A stretch of DNA of 64,000 bases from JABFRG01 sp046351415 (GTDB lineage Bacteria > Myxococcota_A > Polyangia > Polyangiales > Polyangiaceae). Of the stretch, positions 8,048 through 15,662 are shown in pieces. The translations under genes were made by a program, and so were the position numbers. The DNA is taken from positions 1 to 64,000 of the forward strand of contig JAXLYO010000016.1 in assembly GCA_046351415.1 (NCBI GenBank), written 5' to 3'. Under the pieces are notes generated by a model. The model was not told where the DNA came from. It did not search any database and saw nothing but the letters and a program-made list of their open reading frames with translations. Positions within the stretch are counted from its first letter, which is position 1, and each line of letters begins with the position of its first letter.

Positions 8048-9166
8048 ATGAAGAGCATGAAGACCCTGCCGAGCGCGCTCGCCCCCTGGCTCCTGACGAC
8101 GGCGTTTGCAGCCTGCGGAGGTCACACCGCCACGGCATCCAACCCCGTGCCCGCGAAGACCGCACCGCCCGCGCCGCTGGTCTTGCCACCGCTGCAAGCC
8201 TCTTCAACTGTGGCCGTGACGCCGCACAACGCGTCCAAGGGTCCCTGCGAAAGCGCACGCGAAATTGCGACTCGGATCATCGCGAGCGCAAACCTCGAGC
8301 AGCCGAAGCTCGTGCCGTTCGACTCCGCAGTACCCGTCACGGGTCGGTGCATGCACGGCAAAGGCGGAACGTGGGCCATCGTCCTCACCTCGCTCACCGC
8401 CAAGACCGACGTCGGCAACGGTGTGGGCGCAGCGGGTACGTTCGAGGTCTTCCATACAGACGAAGGCGGACTCTTGACCACGGTGGCGCCTCCTCCGCCG
8501 CAGCATCTGCAGACGAACTATCTCGACATCAGCGGCGAAGGAAGCCTCTCGCTCAACGAACCCATCTTGTTCGATTTCGATGGGGACGGAAGCGACGAGT
8601 TCATCGTCTACGGGAGCGGTGGCTATCACGAAGGCGAGTCGTTTTCGTTCGGTACCATCTGGAGTTTTCGCGGTGGCGCAATCGTGCCGTATGCCCCTTC
8701 AGCGAACATCGCCTTCACGGACGTCAAGGACGTAACGGGCGACGGCCGCCCGGACCTCCTCTATCCCGGCGCATTCGACAGCGTGGTCGAGTCACCGTGT
8801 AGTGGATTCGGCTATCGTATGCTTGGCCCCACGTTCGTCGCTCACGCGAAAGCGGATGGCACGTTTTCCCTCGACGACGAGGCCGCGAAGGACGCTGCCC
8901 GCAAAGCATGTCCCTCGCGACCGGCCAAACTCGTTGTGAGGCGAACGGACGACAAAGACCTTGGTGACGAGGAAGGCATCTTCACGAACGTCGCTTGCGC
9001 GCGGGTGTGGGGGGTGTCCAGCGCGGCTCTGAAAAGTACCCTCGTGCGCGAGTGCCAGTCGAGCAAGCTGCGCGTAGAGTGCGGCGACAAGCCGGGGACG
9101 TGTCCGCAACAGACGGAGCTCCTGAGCTGGGCTTCACGCAAGCCGCCGCTCCAGCTCGCTCGCTAA
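8048..9166 (+). CDS. Predicted lipoprotein with FG-GAP-like repeats
   Basis: This 372-residue protein starts with a signal peptide (MKSMKTLPSALAPWLL) ending at a probable lipobox TAFAACGG, then a Pro/Ala-rich linker. Two segments, LFDFDGDGSDEFIVYG and VTGDGRPDLLYP, look like the D-x-D-G-D-G calcium loops of FG-GAP/VCBS beta-propeller repeats. Several cysteines in the C-terminal half could form disulfides. I took ATG 8048 as the start; ATG 8057 is equally possible. It is divergent from the hybrid kinase, with about 170 bases between. Function is not recognised; an extracytoplasmic binding or structural role is inferred. Confidence 0.7.
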   Translation: MKSMKTLPSALAPWLLTTAFAACGGHTATASNPVPAKTAPPAPLVLPPLQASSTVAVTPHNASKGPCESAREIATRIIASANLEQPKLVPFDSAVPVTGRCMHGKGGTWAIVLTSLTAKTDVGNGVGAAGTFEVFHTDEGGLLTTVAPPPPQHLQTNYLDISGEGSLSLNEPILFDFDGDGSDEFIVYGSGGYHEGESFSFGTIWSFRGGAIVPYAPSANIAFTDVKDVTGDGRPDLLYPGAFDSVVESPCSGFGYRMLGPTFVAHAKADGTFSLDDEAAKDAARKACPSRPAKLVVRRTDDKDLGDEEGIFTNVACARVWGVSSAALKSTLVRECQSSKLRVECGDKPGTCPQQTELLSWASRKPPLQLAR

Positions 9167-9179
9167 CGAAAGGCGCTCC

Positions 9180-10679
9180 TCAGGGGAGCTTGCCTTTGCA
9201 CGAGCCATGAGACAACTCGAAATTGGTTCGTACGATGTTCGCGCTCAGCTGAGGATTCGTTTGCGCGGTAAGCTCAGCATACGCCTTGTGCGCCGAGACG
9301 CAGTCGCCCGCCTTTTCGAAGCATTTTGGCACGGAGCCTACGAGGCTTGCCGGCATCACCGCGCTCTTGACGGCATAGTCGTCGTCGCCGGTCGGCTTCA
9401 CGACACCGGTGAGTCGTTTCACGGTCGCGTAGTTTGCGGCACACGTCGCGGCGTCGGTCTTCTCCCATGCGCCCCGGCCGAGCGCCTGTGACGCTTTGAG
9501 GAGCTCGTCCCTCGGCGCCAACTTTCCTTCGCAATACATGCTCGAGGCCGACTCTGCGCTGCGGTCCGCAGCCTCCGGGCCCAAGCCGTTGCTGGTCATG
9601 ACCGACTTGCGGAACAATTGTTTGCCCGCGTCACATTGCCCCGCCAGCATGATGCATTGTGCACGGAGCGCCGAGTTGCTCGAAGCCGGACTCGTCGTGA
9701 GCCCGGATGGGCGTGGGTCGAGCTTGTCGTGCTGGTCGAATTCCGCGAGGCAGCCCTTCCCATCATGCGCTCGCATCTTGGCGACGCCCGTATTCCAGTG
9801 CTCGAGGGCCTTCTTCTCGCGCTCGCTCTGCGTCTTGAGTTGGCCTGCCAAGTTGAGCGACGCCGAGGTATCAGGGGCAGTGGCGTTCACGGCCTCGGGG
9901 TTTTCGCCATTCGATATTTCCCGCAGTGTGAGGCGTACGGGCACCCTGCACGTGGATGCTTCCTTCGCCGTTTCGCCACGGCAACTACTGAGGAGCCCGC
10001 CGGTCTTGTCCGCCTTGCTCTCGGAGGTCTTGGAACCGCCCGCCCCGAAACCGAACATGCTCCCACCTGCGGTGGCGTGCAGCTTGGAGGTCGATCCAAG
10101 CGCGAAGGCGCCCAGATTGTATCCGTAGACGAAGTGAGTGGCACCACGACAGCCCGGGATCTTCTCGAGGTCCTTTGCGTAGACCGTGTCGCGCGTCGCG
10201 CTGCGCGTTCCGCTCACGTAGTACTCCATGTGGAACTTCTCTCCGCCCGATACGCGGCCACCGAGCGTCGCGGCGCCGAGGGGGAGCTTGGCGAAGAGGT
10301 CTCCCTCGTTCGAGATGTCGAGAGATTCGACCGAACCGCTCGTCCACTCGACAGGCTTGTACGAACCAAGCGACCCCTTGATGGAGTCGTTCACGCACGA
10401 GTCGAGGACCTTGAGGTCACACCCCTCGTACTTCACGAAGATGACGTCGTTCGCCGCGCGCGACTCGAAACTGGACATGTCCGTCGCATCCCACTCGATG
10501 ACGAAGGGGCGCTCGTGATTCTTGGGCGAACACTTCTGGCCCGCGAGGCTCTTGTCCATCAGCGTGCTCTGCCCCGACTCCCGAGTCGCTCCGGCAGGTA
10601 GGGAGGCGGCACCACACGCGACCAAGAGGCCCGTGGTGGAAAGAAGGAGAGCATTGCGTTTGACGTCGAACGTATTCAT
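9180..10679 (-). CDS. Predicted lipoprotein, function unknown
   Basis: This 499-residue protein has a signal peptide (MNTFDVKRNALLLSTTGLL) and lipobox LLVACGA. The N-terminal half holds Cys pairs and a Gly/Ser-rich segment (GGSMFGFGAGGSKTSESK). The C-terminal half (about 330-499) has evenly spaced cysteines and helices that look like degenerate TPR-type repeats (ALEHWNTGVAKMRAHDGKGCLAEFDQ). Such proteins are frequent in Polyangiales, but I recognise no characterised family. ATG 10679 was preferred over the longer frame because it directly precedes the signal peptide. It converges on the lipoprotein gene at 8048-9166. Confidence 0.7.
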   Translation of the reverse strand: MNTFDVKRNALLLSTTGLLVACGAASLPAGATRESGQSTLMDKSLAGQKCSPKNHERPFVIEWDATDMSSFESRAANDVIFVKYEGCDLKVLDSCVNDSIKGSLGSYKPVEWTSGSVESLDISNEGDLFAKLPLGAATLGGRVSGGEKFHMEYYVSGTRSATRDTVYAKDLEKIPGCRGATHFVYGYNLGAFALGSTSKLHATAGGSMFGFGAGGSKTSESKADKTGGLLSSCRGETAKEASTCRVPVRLTLREISNGENPEAVNATAPDTSASLNLAGQLKTQSEREKKALEHWNTGVAKMRAHDGKGCLAEFDQHDKLDPRPSGLTTSPASSNSALRAQCIMLAGQCDAGKQLFRKSVMTSNGLGPEAADRSAESASSMYCEGKLAPRDELLKASQALGRGAWEKTDAATCAANYATVKRLTGVVKPTGDDDYAVKSAVMPASLVGSVPKCFEKAGDCVSAHKAYAELTAQTNPQLSANIVRTNFELSHGSCKGKLP

Positions 10680-10995
10680 GGAAGTCCTTGATGTGCCAGT
10701 CGCGCCCCCAGTCTCGCACAGGAGCGGGAGCAGCCACACGGGAACCTTGGCTTTGCCGGGGGCCCGGCGTTCGTCGTGGAAGAGGACGGCGCCGTCTCTC
10801 CGTCGCAGATTATTTTTTGCCGAATGTCAGAAAGACCGATTCCAGGCCTCGCCGCCCCACCTGAGGCGTGGGCGCTGCGCGTCATGGGCGCTGGACCCCG
10901 TCCCTCTCGAGAAAACGACTCGTGATGTACCCGCGATTGCGTACGAGGGCGGCTGGCATGCGCGTTGCTCGTATCGAGGCGAAAAGGAGATCCAC
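10680..10995. other. 316-base divergent intergenic region
   Basis: No convincing gene lies here. The region holds the upstream side of the lipoprotein gene at 10679 and the sigma-54 promoter of the small protein gene at 10996. An AT-rich patch (TTATTTTTTGCC near 10810) stands out from the GC-rich surroundings. Nothing else was seen. Confidence 0.5.
10954..10969 (+). promoter_or_regulatory. Sigma-54 (-24/-12) promoter
   Basis: TGGCATGCGCGTTGCT matches the consensus TGGCAYG-N4-TTGCW at every defined position, with the invariant GG and GC exactly 10 bases apart. The predicted start of transcription is near 10980. That leaves a 16-base leader containing AAAAGGAG before ATG 10996. The same bases, extended to 17, recur in front of the paralogous gene at 47712. 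Confidence 0.82.
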
Positions 10996-11292
10996 ATGAA
11001 CCAGAATGCCGCTCACAACGAGGACTCGAAAGACGACAAGAAGAACAACGTTCCGAAGCCGAACGACGACAAGCTGAATCACGCCCCGGTCGAAGAGCCG
11101 CCGAACCCGGACGGCGTCGAAGGTGAAGGTAGTTACACTGCGACGCATCGTTACAACGAGGGCGTTGCAAAGAGCATCGCGAAGGGTCGCACCGAGGACC
11201 TAGCGGAGAAGGCGAAAGAAGCGCTCGAGGGACCGGAAGGCGAAGAGCTGCGAAAGGCCGAAGCCATTGGAAAGGGTGCAGGCAACGCGTAA
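10996..11292 (+). CDS. Small hydrophilic stress-type protein (paralogue of the 47712 gene)
   Basis: This 98-residue protein is almost entirely charged and polar. The first half is disordered (Asn/Asp/Lys/Pro). The second half carries the conserved segment GSYTATHRYNEGVAKSIAKG, followed by EALEGPEGEELRKAEAIGKG. Similar short proteins with an S-Y-x-A-x-x-R-Y-N-E-x-V core occur widely in proteobacteria without assigned function. A sigma-54 promoter and a strong ribosome site (AAAAGGAGATCCAC) precede ATG 10996. The SnoaL-like gene begins 11 bases after its stop, so the two form an operon. A role in stress protection is inferred from regulation and composition only. Confidence 0.8.
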   Translation: MNQNAAHNEDSKDDKKNNVPKPNDDKLNHAPVEEPPNPDGVEGEGSYTATHRYNEGVAKSIAKGRTEDLAEKAKEALEGPEGEELRKAEAIGKGAGNA

Positions 11293-11303
11293 GCTCGGCG
11301 CGT

Positions 11304-11696
11304 ATGAGCATGTCGAACGACGAAGCCGCCATTCGCACCCTCGTCGCCACGTGGCTCGAGGCGTCCAAGTCCGGAAACACGAACGCCGTTCTCGATCTCA
11401 TGACGGACGACGTCGTGTTCACGGTGCCGGGGCGCGCACCGTTTGGAAAAGAAGAGTTTCGCGAGAGCTCAAAAGCGATCGCCGGCCTCCGCATCGATGC
11501 CGCGAGCGACATCCAGGAAGTTTCCATCCTGGGAGACGTCGCGTGGATGCGCAACCGTCTCTCCATGACCATCACGACGCCCGGGGGCGAAGTCATCCGT
11601 CGCTCCGGCTACACGCTCAGCGTGCTGCGCAAAGACGAACGTGGCACGTGGCGCATCGCACGCGACGCGAACTGTCTCACGAAAGACGAGACCTGA
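11304..11696 (+). CDS. SnoaL/DUF4440-like (NTF2-fold) protein
   Basis: This 130-residue protein has the cone-shaped NTF2 fold pattern of SgcJ/EcaC and DUF4440 proteins. An N-terminal helix (IRTLVATWLEASKSGN) is followed by DLMTDDVVFTVPGRAPFGKEEF and then strands ending in GTWRIARDANC. Family members bind small ligands or act as steroid-isomerase-like enzymes; no catalytic set can be assigned here. It follows the small hydrophilic protein by 11 bases and is likely cotranscribed from its sigma-54 promoter. It converges on the flavoprotein gene, with only 21 bases between the two stop codons. Confidence 0.8.
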   Translation: MSMSNDEAAIRTLVATWLEASKSGNTNAVLDLMTDDVVFTVPGRAPFGKEEFRESSKAIAGLRIDAASDIQEVSILGDVAWMRNRLSMTITTPGGEVIRRSGYTLSVLRKDERGTWRIARDANCLTKDET

Positions 11697-11717
11697 AGAC
11701 CGCCACGCCCCCCGGGC

Positions 11718-12251
11718 TCAAAGCTCGGTGACGGCCACGCGGGTGTGCACGTCTGGGTCGCCCTTCGGAGGCTCTTTCGTGAGCCACGCTTTGGCGACAT
11801 CGATGAAGTAGCCGATGCCCTTCTTGCCGGACATGTCCCAAAGCTCCGCGGTCGTGGGACGAAATACGATGACGCGAATGTCGGGGTCTTCTTTGCCCTT
11901 CGGGAACCATGCCTCGGCCATCGCCGACCACAGCTCCTCGATGAGCGCGCGGTCTTCCACGACGTTGAAGATGCCGGCCAAGCTGACGTACTGCGTCTTG
12001 TTCTGGCCCGTGCACATTCCAAGGTCGTCCTTACGAAGTTCCTGGACGAGGGACGTCGTTGCGGACGTGAGGAAGTAAAGTGTGCCATCGTCGCCGCGCT
12101 TGGCGACCGACATCGGGCGAGCGCGTGCCGCTGCGAGCGTGGCATTCGGTGAAGCGACGACCATGACCGTGGGCATGTCGTCCAGGACTTCGATCAGCTG
12201 CTCGAATTTGTCTTCAGGCGCACGCGTGCGTTGGGGGTCGATGAGGTTCAC
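11718..12251 (-). CDS. Pyridoxamine 5'-phosphate oxidase-fold general stress protein
   Basis: This 177-residue protein matches the general-stress-protein-26 type split-barrel flavin-binding family. Visible segments are MVVASPNATLAAARARPMSV (strand and FMN-facing Arg/Pro-Met), LYFLTSATTSLVQEL, YVSLAGIFNVVEDRALIEELW, and AWFPKGKEDPDIRVIVFRPTTAELWD. Family members bind FMN or F420 and are induced by general stress; the reaction is usually unknown. It follows a 35-residue membrane protein by 19 bases on the same strand. That places it under the sigma-54 promoter at 12397-12412. Length and motifs are complete. Confidence 0.88.
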   Translation of the reverse strand: MNLIDPQRTRAPEDKFEQLIEVLDDMPTVMVVASPNATLAAARARPMSVAKRGDDGTLYFLTSATTSLVQELRKDDLGMCTGQNKTQYVSLAGIFNVVEDRALIEELWSAMAEAWFPKGKEDPDIRVIVFRPTTAELWDMSGKKGIGYFIDVAKAWLTKEPPKGDPDVHTRVAVTEL

Positions 12252-12270
12252 GATCTTCTCCTTCGATTCG

Positions 12271-12378
12271 TCAACAATGAGTCCATAAGAACCAGATGAC
12301 GAAAAGCAATGGCGGCACCATCACGAGCCACACGGCACCGAATCTCAGGCCAACGTCTCTCGATGAGCGATGCATCAT
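12271..12378 (-). CDS. 35-residue single-span membrane protein
   Basis: The frame encodes MMHRSSRDVGLR followed by one hydrophobic segment (FGAVWLVMVPPLLFVIWFLW) and a short T-H-C tail, typical of a single-pass inner-membrane microprotein. Two adjacent ATG codons (12378, 12375) are possible starts. A near-perfect sigma-54 promoter lies at 12397-12412, giving an 8-base leader with GAGG. That promoter and the 19-base gap to the stress flavoprotein downstream are the main reasons to believe in the gene. No family is recognised. A longer upstream extension in this frame would cross the promoter and was rejected. Confidence 0.55.
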   Translation of the reverse strand: MMHRSSRDVGLRFGAVWLVMVPPLLFVIWFLWTHC

Positions 12379-12396
12379 GGCCTCGTTCTGAAATCT

Positions 12397-12412
12397 AGCA
12401 ACCTGCATGCCG
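12397..12412 (-). promoter_or_regulatory. Sigma-54 (-24/-12) promoter
   Basis: On the minus strand the site reads CGGCATGCAGGTTGCT. It differs from consensus only at the first, non-invariant base, and the GG/GC spacing is exactly 10. The predicted start is near 12386, 8 bases before the ATG of the 35-residue membrane protein. Confidence 0.75.
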
Positions 12413-12565
12413 CGGCCTTGCGTTCGAATCCGCGCGCGGCCGCAAACGAAGACCGATGCCATTTCGCCTCAGCCGTGGCGCAAAACGACCCTTTTGCGTC
12501 ATCTGTGCGGAAAATGCCGCACGTTTCGCGTCGATTGGCCGCTCGATCACGAGAGAAGGGAGACT

Positions 12566-12581
12566 GGCACCACCCTTGCTC
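12566..12581 (+). promoter_or_regulatory. Orphan sigma-54 (-24/-12) promoter
   Basis: TGGCACCACCCTTGCT matches all invariant and nearly all preferred positions. Transcription should start near 12592. Downstream there is only a 42-codon frame beginning at 12594 and an inverted-repeat region that converges on the end of the kinase gene. This makes a noncoding or very small coding transcript the likely product. Confidence 0.7.
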
Positions 12582-12591
12582 CCCTTGTGTG

Positions 12592-12820
12592 CATGCTCAC
12601 CGAAAATGCAGGGTGGCACTCGCATAGGCAAGAGCCGCCGCCACGAGCAGCGGTAGAAGTACGCGATTTATCTCATAACCTCGGACCGAGGATCTGCGAG
12701 CGCGGCGGGTCCGAATGCTAGGAGCGACGACGACGAATACTGCTGCTATTTGAGGAGGAGCGACGACGCAGGCGAACCTGCCCCGCCGCAGAGCCGACGG
12801 GAGAGGTTATGAGATACACC
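12592..12820 (+). ncRNA. Candidate sigma-54-dependent small RNA
   Basis: This is an inferred transcript from the promoter at 12566-12581. It could fold with a long-range 14-bp stem (12669-12682 with 12803-12816). Enclosed by that stem are a GCAGG-CGAA-CCTGC tetraloop hairpin (12769-12782) and a pairing of CGGACC with GGTCCG. It would end at the 3' end of the convergent Ser/Thr kinase gene, so it could also serve as a terminator or antisense RNA. A leaderless 42-residue peptide from 12594 is the alternative. No RNA family is recognised. Confidence 0.3.
12669..12816. repeat. 14-bp inverted repeat bounding a 148-base element
   Basis: TATCTCATAACCTC at 12669-12682 is exactly inverted at 12803-12816. 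The arms enclose a GC-rich segment with internal direct repeats. No target-site duplication was found next to the arms, so a miniature transposable element is possible but unsupported. A large RNA stem or bidirectional terminator downstream of the kinase stop (12821) is the alternative. Confidence 0.6.
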
Positions 12821-13723
12821 CTAAGCCGCGAGAGGCTCGCGAAGCTTGCGACGAAGAAGAGGAAGGACCGTATCGCCCGTCTGTTGTGACTTGTCGATCC
12901 CGATGTCGAGAGCGGCCTCCAAGGCGCGTGCGAACGCAGCAAGCGACGGATAGCGCTCACCCGGCGAACGAGCCAATGCGCGGGCGAAAACCCTATCGAC
13001 TTCGGGCGACACGTCGTCCCGAAAGCCGCATACCGATTGGCGGTCGCCCCTCGATGCCGCATAGAGCACCGACGCGAGCGTCTCGCCATCGTAAGGGACG
13101 TGCCCCGTGAGGGCCGTGTAGATGAGAACGGCGAGGCCCCACGCGTCCCACGACGGATGGGCCACGCGCGGTTCCAGGATTTGTTCGGGGCTCATGGCCG
13201 ATGGGGTGCCCGCGGGGAATCCGTCGCTGTAGAGCGGCGCTTCGTCCGCGCTGCGAGCCACGCCGAAGTCGATGAGCTTCACGCGCAAAGTTCCGCTGCA
13301 GTCTTCGTCGAGAATGACATTCTCGGGCTTCACGTCGGCGTGGACGACGCCGGCCGCGTGAACAGCCTCGAGCGCGCTCGAGAGCTGACGCACGAGCGTC
13401 CTTACTTCCGAGAGCGGAAGCTTTCCGTTGTTCCGAATACGAAGCGACAAGTCGGCTCCGCACACCTTCTCCATGACGATGTACGGGCTTGCGCCCTTCG
13501 GAGCGCGGCAGTCGAGCACGCGGACGACGTACGGACTCTCGACGCGCGCAGTGAGCCGAGCCTCACGGAGAAGCCGCGCACACGCTTCCGGGCACAGCGC
13601 CGATTCACTGAGTACTTTCACGGCGACTTCGCGTCCCAAGAGCGTGTGATTCGCGCGGAACACGCAGCCCATACCGCCTTTTCCCAGGGTGTCGCGCAAC
13701 TGAAGGGTGCCGTCGACTTGCAT
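12821..13723 (-). CDS. Soluble Ser/Thr protein kinase (HAD variant of the HRD motif)
   Basis: This 300-residue protein is almost only a PknB-type kinase domain. It has the Gly-rich loop GKGGMGCVF, VAVKVL with the ATP lysine, the catalytic loop HADVKPEN, DFGVARS, and AMSPEQ in the activation segment. The Arg of HRD is replaced by Ala, which makes it a non-RD kinase whose activation-loop phosphorylation may not be required; the catalytic Asp and Asn are kept. There is no transmembrane or sensor domain. A perfect sigma-54 promoter lies on its strand at 13737-13752, placing the mRNA start about 3 bases before ATG 13723. It is divergent from the DUF4142 gene, which also has a sigma-54 promoter. 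Confidence 0.88.
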   Translation of the reverse strand: MQVDGTLQLRDTLGKGGMGCVFRANHTLLGREVAVKVLSESALCPEACARLLREARLTARVESPYVVRVLDCRAPKGASPYIVMEKVCGADLSLRIRNNGKLPLSEVRTLVRQLSSALEAVHAAGVVHADVKPENVILDEDCSGTLRVKLIDFGVARSADEAPLYSDGFPAGTPSAMSPEQILEPRVAHPSWDAWGLAVLIYTALTGHVPYDGETLASVLYAASRGDRQSVCGFRDDVSPEVDRVFARALARSPGERYPSLAAFARALEAALDIGIDKSQQTGDTVLPLLRRKLREPLAA

Positions 13724-13736
13724 GAAATCTTCCAAG

Positions 13737-13752
13737 AGCAACCTCCGTGCCA
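13737..13752 (-). promoter_or_regulatory. Sigma-54 (-24/-12) promoter of the Ser/Thr kinase
   Basis: On the minus strand it reads TGGCACGGAGGTTGCT, a full match to consensus with the exact 10-base GG/GC spacing. The predicted start (about 13726) is only 3 bases upstream of ATG 13723. The apparent ribosome site GGAAGA would therefore not be transcribed. Confidence 0.8.
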
Positions 13753-13937
13753 CGACGACAACTGCACGAATCCACCTACGGATCACTCACGCTGGAAGGT
13801 GTCCCCGGACGTCTCACGCTGGCCTGCACACCACAGAAGCGCCACTGGCGAGGCGATCTGCCCCGACCTCGCGCGAAGTTCCCGCAAGACGAATCCCGGA
13901 AGTGCGCGCGAACGCTCGAATAGAAGGTGAGGCGCAG

Positions 13938-13953
13938 CGGCATCGCTATTGCA
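13938..13953 (+). promoter_or_regulatory. Sigma-54 (-24/-12) promoter of the DUF4142 gene
   Basis: CGGCATCGCTATTGCA keeps the invariant GG and GC at the exact spacing and a perfect TTGCA -12 block. It deviates at two less conserved -24 positions. The predicted start is near 13964, giving a 13-base leader before ATG 13977. The other DUF4142 gene in the window has a sigma-54 promoter as well. Confidence 0.65.
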
Positions 13954-13976
13954 CGAGGGTCCTTTCGAGGCCCGTC

Positions 13977-14650
13977 ATGCACGTCGTTCACGCAAGCCAA
14001 CTCGCACTCCTGCCCATCTTGCTGGTAACGGCCTTCGCGTGCGACCGTGCGGCGGACAAGGATCGTTCTCCGGCGACGACGACCACGACGTGGTCCTCTC
14101 CCCTGCCGGGCGCGTCGGGAACGTCGCTCGCGTGGCCCGCGACGGACGTGACGAGCATCAGCGCTCCGGTGGCGTTGCGCCCCCGCGCATCGCACGCTTC
14201 AGTGACGAGCAAACACTCGAAGTGCTCCGAACGATGAATGCCGGACTCGTCGAGCAGGCTCGGCTCGCCCAGGGTCGCGCGACGGACCCCGCCGTACGTT
14301 CGTACGCAGAGGCGACGTTGCGAGAGCATTCCGAAGCAGATGCGGTCGCATCAGACATCGGTGTACGCAACAAGCTCTGGATGACAGCGAGTCCGCTCAG
14401 CCACTCGATTCAGTCGAGTGCGAACAAGACCGCTTCTGTCCTCGCGGCCCAGGCGGACTACGCATTCGATCGCGCCTACATCGAGTCGCAGGTGCGTGAA
14501 CACCAGGCCATGCTCGAGGCCATCGATTCGACGATCATGCCGAGTGTGACGACGGGTGACCTGCGAGCCCTCGCTCAAACGACGCGCAACCAAATCGCGC
14601 ATCGATTGAATGCGGCTCGAGACCTCGAGCGACAAATTCGCGGTCGTTGA
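13977..14650 (+). pseudogene. DUF4142 lipoprotein, split by a single-base frameshift
   Basis: The first part (ATG 13977) encodes a signal peptide and lipobox (LLPILLVTAFACD) and a Ser/Thr/Pro linker. The second part, in another frame, encodes the DUF4142 helical domain starting RIARFSDEQTLEVLRTMNAG and ending QIRGR at 14650. Adding one C to the C5 run at 14180-14184 joins them into an uninterrupted protein of about 224 residues. The result matches the layout of the intact DUF4142 protein at 46768-47460. DUF4142 proteins are periplasmic four-helix, ferritin-like-fold proteins of unknown function. The shift could be a sequencing error, a real recent mutation, or less likely programmed slippage. 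A sigma-54 promoter precedes it. Confidence 0.75.
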
Positions 14651-15591
14651 GGGGAATCGAAGCGAGTTGCCTCGATCGAGACGCTTCGAACCAGGTGCCC
14701 GTCCCGAAAGAGTTTCTGGCCTCGCGGCTTTCGCGTACCATCAGAAGCTCCTTGAGCGCCCCCCTGCCGCAAGATGAAGCCTTTCGCACGGCCCTTGCCG
14801 AAGCGGCCGTACGATATCCAGGCATGGCAATCGCAAGCGAAGTCCTCGAGGCGCACGTCGCATCGAAGCTCGACCCCTCGAAACCCATGTCCGAAGCCCT
14901 CGCGGAGCTAAACGTCGCGGACCTCGCCGTCGCGTGTGCAGCATCGCGGGGCGACCCGAAGGGCCTCTCCTACTTCGAAGAGTTCGGAATGAGGGGCACG
15001 GAGGCCTCCCTCAAGCGAAGGGGCGTATCCGTAGACATCATCGACGAAGCGAAACAAAACGTCCGTGAGCGGATGCTCGTGCGGAGCGAAGGCCAAAGAC
15101 CTCGCATCGTGGACTACAACGGACGAGGCCCGCTCAAGCACTGGCTACGCGTCGCGGTGATTCGTGAAGGAATCTATCTGGCGAAGCGTGAAGGAAAGCA
15201 AGAGGGCGTATCGTTCGACTTCATTGCCCTCACGGCCCCGGACGACGATCCCGAGCTCGCCTACTTCAAGACTCGTTATCGAACGGAGTACAAACAAGCG
15301 TTCGAAGCTGCCGCGTCTCAGCTCACCTCGCGCGAGCGCGCACTCTTGCGACAGCAATACTTGCTCGGCATGAACGTCGACGAAATCGGCGTAGCGTACC
15401 AAGTCCACCGAGCGACGGCGGCACGCTGGGTGCAGTCTGCACGCGATTCCCTTTTTGCCAAAGCTCGACTCGAGCTCGCGAGCCGCCTCGGCGTCGCGCG
15501 TCCGGAAATCGAGGGCATCGTACGCATGATCGAGAGTCAGCTGGAGGTCAGTTTGAGTCGTCTACTCACCTCTCGCTCCCGTGGAATCTAA
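14647..15591 (+). CDS. ECF-type RNA polymerase sigma factor
   Basis: This protein of up to 314 residues has a sigma region-2-like part (DLAVACAASRGDPKGLSYFEEF and RGPLKHWLRVAVIREG) and a region-4 helix-turn-helix (LTSRERALLRQQYLLGMNVDEIGVAYQVHRATAARWV). The arrangement is that of the myxobacterial ECF factors that accompany Ser/Thr kinases. The frame opens at a TTG (14647) overlapping the previous stop; a GTG at 14695 or TTG at 14752 are equally possible, because the family homology begins near AFRTALAEAA. The kinase with a zinc-finger anti-sigma motif starts 71 bases downstream, so the two probably form a sigma/anti-sigma-kinase pair. Confidence 0.82.
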   Translation: MRGIEASCLDRDASNQVPVPKEFLASRLSRTIRSSLSAPLPQDEAFRTALAEAAVRYPGMAIASEVLEAHVASKLDPSKPMSEALAELNVADLAVACAASRGDPKGLSYFEEFGMRGTEASLKRRGVSVDIIDEAKQNVRERMLVRSEGQRPRIVDYNGRGPLKHWLRVAVIREGIYLAKREGKQEGVSFDFIALTAPDDDPELAYFKTRYRTEYKQAFEAAASQLTSRERALLRQQYLLGMNVDEIGVAYQVHRATAARWVQSARDSLFAKARLELASRLGVARPEIEGIVRMIESQLEVSLSRLLTSRSRGI

Positions 15592-15662
15592 GGCTTTTCC
15601 AGGTTTCGGACGGCATTCGGTCGCCCGCCGGACTTCTCGCAGCTGCGTGCTATAACTTCGCC

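Larger units (their letters stand above)
12379..12820. other. 442-base gene-poor region with two sigma-54 promoters and inverted repeats
   Basis: No convincing protein gene is present. It contains the minus-strand promoter at 12397-12412, a 7-bp inverted repeat CGCAAAA/TTTTGCG (12479-12498), and an orphan plus-strand sigma-54 promoter at 12566-12581. A 14-bp inverted repeat (12669-12682 and 12803-12816) encloses about 120 bases with the repeated string GGAGCGACGACG (from 12721 and 12758) and a GCAGG-CGAA-CCTGC hairpin. A 42-codon frame from ATG 12594 to 12721 exists but has no recognisable features. Confidence 0.6.

Noticed and set aside
12669..12816. Insertion sequence or MITE
   Set aside because: Inverted arms exist, but no target duplication or transposase was found; kept only as an inverted repeat and candidate RNA.
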